Assembly (NCBI RefSeq): GCF_003403295.1
Contig: NZ_QUWV01000131.1
Coordinates: forward strand, 1 to 56,038
DNA from: Komagataeibacter melaceti
GTDB taxonomy: Bacteria > Pseudomonadota > Alphaproteobacteria > Acetobacterales > Acetobacteraceae
Direction of reading: 5' to 3'
DNA: 56,038 bases
The translations under genes were made by a program, and so were the position numbers. The number at the start of each line of letters is the position of its first letter. Position 1 is the stretch's first letter. Positions 52,469 through 56,038 of the stretch are shown one piece after another. The notes below the pieces were generated by a model. That model did not search any database. It was given only the letters and a program-made list of their open reading frames with translations, and had not been told where the DNA came from.

Positions 52469-54060
52469 GACGGAATCCTTCCCATTACGGTCGCACCCGA
52501 CAGGTGCAGGGGAATGGCGGTATGGGTAGAGGGCTGCTGCTGGGCCTCCGGCCGGGGTGCCATGTTGTACAGTGATGGCCAGAACGGGCGCATGGCGCGC
52601 GCCAGCGCGACGTAACGGTGATACAGGCTGTCATAAACCGCCGCGCGCGCCGCATCGGGGCAACAGGTGGCATGCGGCACCTCCAGCCCGTCCACGGCAT
52701 GTTCCAGATCAGGATGGATGCCAACGGCAACCGCAGCCGTCAGCGCCGCACCCAGCGCCCCGGCCTCCTGTACTTCGGAAATATTGACGGGCATGTCCAG
52801 CACATCGGCAAAAAGCCGGGCGATGCCGGGTCGGGCGCTACTGCCGCCCGATACACCCAGGCGCATGACCGCGCCAGTCTGGCGCAGGGCAGTGACATGC
52901 ATGCGGTGGTTGAAAACCACGCCTTCCACCGCAGCCTGAAACAGGTCCGTACGGTCATGCCATGACTGCACGCCAAAAAAGGATGCACTGGCCGGGGCAT
53001 CATAAGGGGAGCCGAACAGGAAGGGATGGAATAGCGGGAGAGGCCGGGCATCACGCGCGCTGGCCAGACGCCCCTCCACTTCCTGCATCAACGTTCCCAT
53101 GGCGTCCCCATCATGCGGCAGCAGCAGTTTCGCCACCCATTCCAGATTGCTGGAGGACGCAGGCGAGATCGCCATACAGTTCCACAACCCGCGCCGATAT
53201 CCCGCGCGGCAGGCCCAGCCATCGCCCGTGGCCGGGTGATCGCGAAAAACCTCGTTGATGGAAAAAGTCCCGGCGGTAAGCGACATGTCACCAGGGCGCG
53301 TATGGCCCATACCCACGGCGGCAGCGGTTACGTCATGCAATCCGGCTGCCACGGGCGTCCCGGCCAGCAGCCCTGTAACCGCTGCCGCTGCCGGGGTGAC
53401 ACACCCCGCGCGCGTGCAGGAATCCAGCATGGGGGGCAGGCAGTCACGTATCGCCTCAAGCCCCAGTATATCCAGTATTGCCTCACTATACTGCTGCGTG
53501 TGCAGGTCCGTGAACGCGGTACTGGCTTCCGTTATGTCAGTTGCGATTTGCCCGGTCAGGCACAGCCTGATCCAGTCCTTGGCAAACAGGACGGAACCGA
53601 TGGCGTGATAACGCTCGGGTTCATGGTCACGTATCCACGCCAGCAATGTATTGGCTGAATAGACATAGGGCCGCTGCCCCGCGACCGGCAGCATCTGGTC
53701 CAGCAGGCCGCGTTGCCGCCAGTTGTCATGCAGCGCGGTCGCACGGCTGTCGAGCGACATGATGCCACGCCCGAGCGGGTTGCCCATGCGATCAAGCATG
53801 AATACGCCATCACCATGGGCCGTAACCCCCACGCCGGCGATGTCCCGCCCCGACAGGCCGGCATCCGCCAGTGCCGCGCGTATGGTCCCAGCCACGCCCA
53901 GCCACATATCGCCCATATCGCGCTCGACATGGTGGGGCCTGTCCATGTGCCGGGCCAGGCGCGTGCGCCCTGTCCCCACGACCTGACCGGCTGGTGAAAA
54001 AATGACTGCCTTGGTCGCCGTTGACCCACAGTCAATGCCAATGATGAAGTCCCGGCTCAT
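52465..54060 (-). CDS. FGGY-family carbohydrate kinase, probable erythritol kinase (EryA-like)
   Basis: A 531-residue FGGY kinase. The N-terminal phosphate loop is GIDCGSTATKAVIF. GVTAHGDGVFMLD and ILSLDSRA-like (GIMSLDSRATAL) form the substrate region, and AAGLHDVTAAAVGMG holds the catalytic aspartate. The C-terminal GVSGGSSARPGIARLFADVL is the second family signature. It resembles EryA/L-xylulose kinase more than GlpK, which opens with DQGTTSSR. First gene of a three-gene unit with the GlpD-like and aldolase-like genes. Two AT-rich palindromes lie just upstream. Confidence 0.83.
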   Translation of the reverse strand: MSRDFIIGIDCGSTATKAVIFSPAGQVVGTGRTRLARHMDRPHHVERDMGDMWLGVAGTIRAALADAGLSGRDIAGVGVTAHGDGVFMLDRMGNPLGRGIMSLDSRATALHDNWRQRGLLDQMLPVAGQRPYVYSANTLLAWIRDHEPERYHAIGSVLFAKDWIRLCLTGQIATDITEASTAFTDLHTQQYSEAILDILGLEAIRDCLPPMLDSCTRAGCVTPAAAAVTGLLAGTPVAAGLHDVTAAAVGMGHTRPGDMSLTAGTFSINEVFRDHPATGDGWACRAGYRRGLWNCMAISPASSSNLEWVAKLLLPHDGDAMGTLMQEVEGRLASARDARPLPLFHPFLFGSPYDAPASASFFGVQSWHDRTDLFQAAVEGVVFNHRMHVTALRQTGAVMRLGVSGGSSARPGIARLFADVLDMPVNISEVQEAGALGAALTAAVAVGIHPDLEHAVDGLEVPHATCCPDAARAAVYDSLYHRYVALARAMRPFWPSLYNMAPRPEAQQQPSTHTAIPLHLSGATVMGRIPS

Positions 54061-54108
54061 CCCTGACCTCCTGATATCCGACAGATGGCAACGGATTCAG
54101 GAGGCAAT

Positions 54109-54151
54109 AAATAACACCTTATATGTTATTTATATCACATAAATATGTGAT
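54109..54151. promoter_or_regulatory. Candidate DeoR operators between the kinase gene and the DeoR B gene
   Basis: Two perfect inverted repeats lie in the divergent gap: AAATAACA (54109-54116) with TGTTATTT (54124-54131), and ATCACAT (54134-54140) with ATGTGAT (54145-54151). They are placed where a repressor would block the kinase promoter and possibly its own. The regulator is inferred from position. Confidence 0.5.
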
Positions 54152-54258
54152 CATATACCACGGGAACCGGAACGCAGGTTGCGCATGGTGGAATGAATGG
54201 TATTTTTTCAGACAGGAACCGCCTCCCCTGCCCTTATGGACAAAGATCGCTTTCGCGC

Positions 54259-55065
54259 ATGACCGATGATCTGGCCCTACACTGCCCTTCCCTCCGCCGC
54301 CGTGATAACGCCGGGCGCCAGCATCGTATCCTTGACCTGCTGTTTGAGGCGGGGAACGCCACGATTGATGATCTCGCCGCACATTTTGGCGTCAGTCGCA
54401 TGACCATCCACCGTGATGCCAATGCACTGGTGCAACAGGGGCTGGTTGAAAAACTGCACGGCGGCATTGCCCTGCGTGATCGTAATGCCACCCGCAAGAC
54501 CGTTACCTACCGCAAGGCACGGGCAACCGGCAGCAAGCAGGCCATCATTACCCATGCCGTATCCCTGATCCGGCCGGAGCAGATTCTGGTACTCGATGAT
54601 TCCACCACGGTTGCCGAAATGCTGCCCCTGCTGCCCGCACTCGCGCCGCTGACCATCATCACCAACGCCATGGGGGTGATTACGGCCCTGGTCCCCTGCT
54701 CCGGCCTACGCCTGATCTGCCTGGGGGGCGATTACAACCGGCCGCGTGACGCCTTTTTCGGGCTTGTGTGTGAACAGGCCGCGCGCGGGCTGCATGCCGA
54801 TATGATGTTCATGTCCACCTCCGTCATCCATGGCACGACCGCATTCCAGAACAATCCCGATGTTGTAAAAATCAAGCGGACGCTCATGGACATATCCGAC
54901 CGGACCATCCTGTTGGCGGATAGTTCCAAATTCCATACAGGTGGCCTGTATCGACTGGCTGGCATGGATACGTTCGACCTTGTCCTGACCGATACCCACC
55001 TCAAACGCAGCATACATGACAAGCTGATTGCCGCTGGTACGGCACTTGAAGTGTGTGGAGAATAG
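54259..55065 (+). CDS. DeoR-family regulator B of the tetritol locus
   Basis: A 268-residue DeoR-type regulator, divergent from the kinase operon. The HTH ([24 protein letters not shown]) and the ligand domain (LDDSTTVAEML, DAFFGLVCEQA, LLADSSKFH) closely parallel regulator A at 47937-48800. I start at the ATG at 54259, which leaves a normal N-terminus. An upstream ATG at 54193 is in frame, and neither has a strong ribosome site. It probably controls the divergent kinase-dehydrogenase-aldolase operon through the palindromes at 54109-54151. Confidence 0.84.
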   Translation: MTDDLALHCPSLRRRDNAGRQHRILDLLFEAGNATIDDLAAHFGVSRMTIHRDANALVQQGLVEKLHGGIALRDRNATRKTVTYRKARATGSKQAIITHAVSLIRPEQILVLDDSTTVAEMLPLLPALAPLTIITNAMGVITALVPCSGLRLICLGGDYNRPRDAFFGLVCEQAARGLHADMMFMSTSVIHGTTAFQNNPDVVKIKRTLMDISDRTILLADSSKFHTGGLYRLAGMDTFDLVLTDTHLKRSIHDKLIAAGTALEVCGE

Positions 55066-55781
55066 ATATTTTTACCTGATTTCATCACGGTTCAGGATAT
55101 TATTTTATCGCAGGCAATATTTCTGTGCAGCAGGACAGGCGAAATCTGCATTCTATAATTCGGTTATCATCCCGTCTCTTTTCACATGATGAGGAGGCTC
55201 AAGCCATCTGCTATGCCCATGCTGCCAGGCTCACAGCAGATGGTCAGAGCACCTTGCGGCCATTTCTGGATGTCGCTTTTTTCAAATAAGGTGGCGTTTC
55301 CTGAAGCTTTTTGAAAAAAGCTTCACCAAAAACTTCCTTATGATTACAGGATGTTCCGTGGATTGGCTTTTCAAACAGTGTTTTAGAAACCGACGCCTCT
55401 TTTCAGACAATCGGCCAGACAGGATCACTCCGTCACAACATCCGCTACAGGAAAAAGCCGCAACGCCGCCTGTCCAATTCTATTGTCGGATACAGCACCC
55501 GACCGGAATGGAAGCTGGAAATCGAGGCCATTGGGCAGCCGCCGTTCCTGCCCCGTCACCACCTGGCGATCATATCAGCCAATGGTGGCGCGACATCCCA
55601 TATTCCGGTTCTGGGCATGAGCCTGATTACATAATCGCTGTCTTACGGAAGAAAACCGGATACAGAGCATGAAATGCCCACTGCACCGGTTCTCCTGCCC
55701 ACCTTGGTTAAAGGTGGCATTACACAGCACCGGCCAGTGAAAAAAGCATTACCTATTTCACCGACCGGCTCAATCAACACA
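55066..55781. other. Intergenic region with hairpin repeat and an unexplained open frame
   Basis: About 715 bases between the DeoR B gene and a chemotaxis receptor gene. It contains copy 2 of the GAAGCTTTTT hairpin repeat. A 96-codon stop-free frame on the plus strand (55344-55634) has a protein-like composition but no start codon, so it may be the remnant of a lost gene. I do not recognise it. Confidence 0.5.
55303..55335. repeat. Hairpin repeat copy 2 (GAAGCTTTTT element)
   Basis: Identical over 33 bases to the copy at 1251-1283, with the same 10-base-arm inverted repeat and the same ACCAAAAACTT tail. It lies 237 bases after the DeoR B stop codon, in non-coding sequence. Confidence 0.8.
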
Positions 55782-56038
55782 TCAATCCAGAGCAGGCTCA
55801 AGCTGAAGCTGCGATACGTCAGCGGCAGGATGACTCTCGTCCTTCCTCCTGACCATATCCGTTACACCCGAAGCCCCTCCCTCAAGCGTGAAGGAGTCCA
55901 GCAGGGTATTGAGCTGCTCGGCCTCGTCGGCAAGGCTGCGGCCAGCGGCGGAAGTCTGTTCGACCATGGCCGCGTTCTGCTGGGTGTTGTGGTCAATGGC
56001 GCTGACGGCCGAGTTCACATCCTGCAGGGCCGCGGCCT
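55782..56038 (-). CDS. Methyl-accepting chemotaxis protein, C-terminal fragment cut by the window edge
   Basis: The frame runs off the right end of the window, so only about 85 C-terminal residues are seen. The signalling-domain segment INSAVSAIDHNTQQNAAMVEQT-like (here VNSAVSAIDHNTQQNAAM followed by VEQTSAAGRSL) is the well-known end of the MCP cytoplasmic hairpin. The remaining tail, about 50 residues, ends in QLEPALD and has no CheR-docking pentapeptide. The sensory domain and ligand are outside the window. Confidence 0.85.
   Translation of the reverse strand, partial: AAALQDVNSAVSAIDHNTQQNAAMVEQTSAAGRSLADEAEQLNTLLDSFTLEGGASGVTDMVRRKDESHPAADVSQLQLEPALD

Noticed and set aside
50756-54060. 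Simple glycerol operon (glpK and glpD)
   Set aside because: Not excluded, but less likely: the kinase lacks the GlpK DQGTTSSR opening, and the locus also has a ribose-type ABC transporter plus TIM and RpiB paralogues.

Overview
The window looks like chromosomal DNA of an acetic acid bacterium (Acetobacteraceae, most like Komagataeibacter or Gluconacetobacter). The evidence is high GC with strong third-position bias, many catabolic operons for small polyols, ketoses and acetoin, an OprB-type porin, and a GAAGCTTTTT hairpin repeat that I associate with this family. The genus is an inference. No rRNA, tRNA or CRISPR array was seen.

Layout. (1) 59-4804: a lipoprotein-like serine hydrolase, then a convergent pair of genes for a FucP/NagP-type sugar symporter and a GH20 beta-hexosaminidase. 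(2) 4963-9895: a MocR-type regulator followed by a tight operon (ABM monooxygenase, MFS exporter, Tm-1-like protein, PEP-hydrolase-like TIM barrel). (3) 9977-17564: two SDR dehydrogenases (one acetoin reductase-like), ugd, a GT87 membrane glycosyltransferase, an alpha/beta hydrolase and an OprB porin. (4) 18359-19402: a tyrosine recombinase. (5) 19435-32750: a nine-gene, mostly overlapping operon on the minus strand that looks like an ergothioneine (or S-methyl-ergothioneine) catabolic system. It has a LysR regulator with two HTH domains, two MFS transporters, a TonB receptor, a MIO-less ammonia-lyase homologue, a hydantoinase, a carbamoylase, a DUF917 protein and a divergent urocanase. (6) 33281-37371: sugar porter, royal-jelly/yellow-type secreted protein, xylulokinase. 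(7) 37729-42077: acetoin dehydrogenase acoABC with a divergent AcoR-like regulator that lacks the AAA+ domain. (8) 42129-55065: a two-operon tetritol/tetrulose (erythritol, erythrulose) locus with ABC transporter, two kinases, a GlpD-like dehydrogenase, isomerases and two paralogous DeoR regulators. (9) 55782 to the end: the C-terminus of a chemotaxis receptor.

How it fits together. Acetic acid bacteria oxidise polyols incompletely in the periplasm. Several loci here would take up and phosphorylate, or cleave, the products: acetoin (aco), D-xylulose (xylB), L-erythrulose or dihydroxyacetone (DAK-type kinase and isomerases). The central region 5 is the most interesting. The lyase homologue and the urocanase homologue both lack the signature residues of histidine catabolism, and they sit with enzymes that would turn a hydantoin-propionate into glutamate. 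This matches the chemistry reported for bacterial ergothioneine breakdown, but here with an outer-membrane receptor and an embedded dual-HTH regulator.
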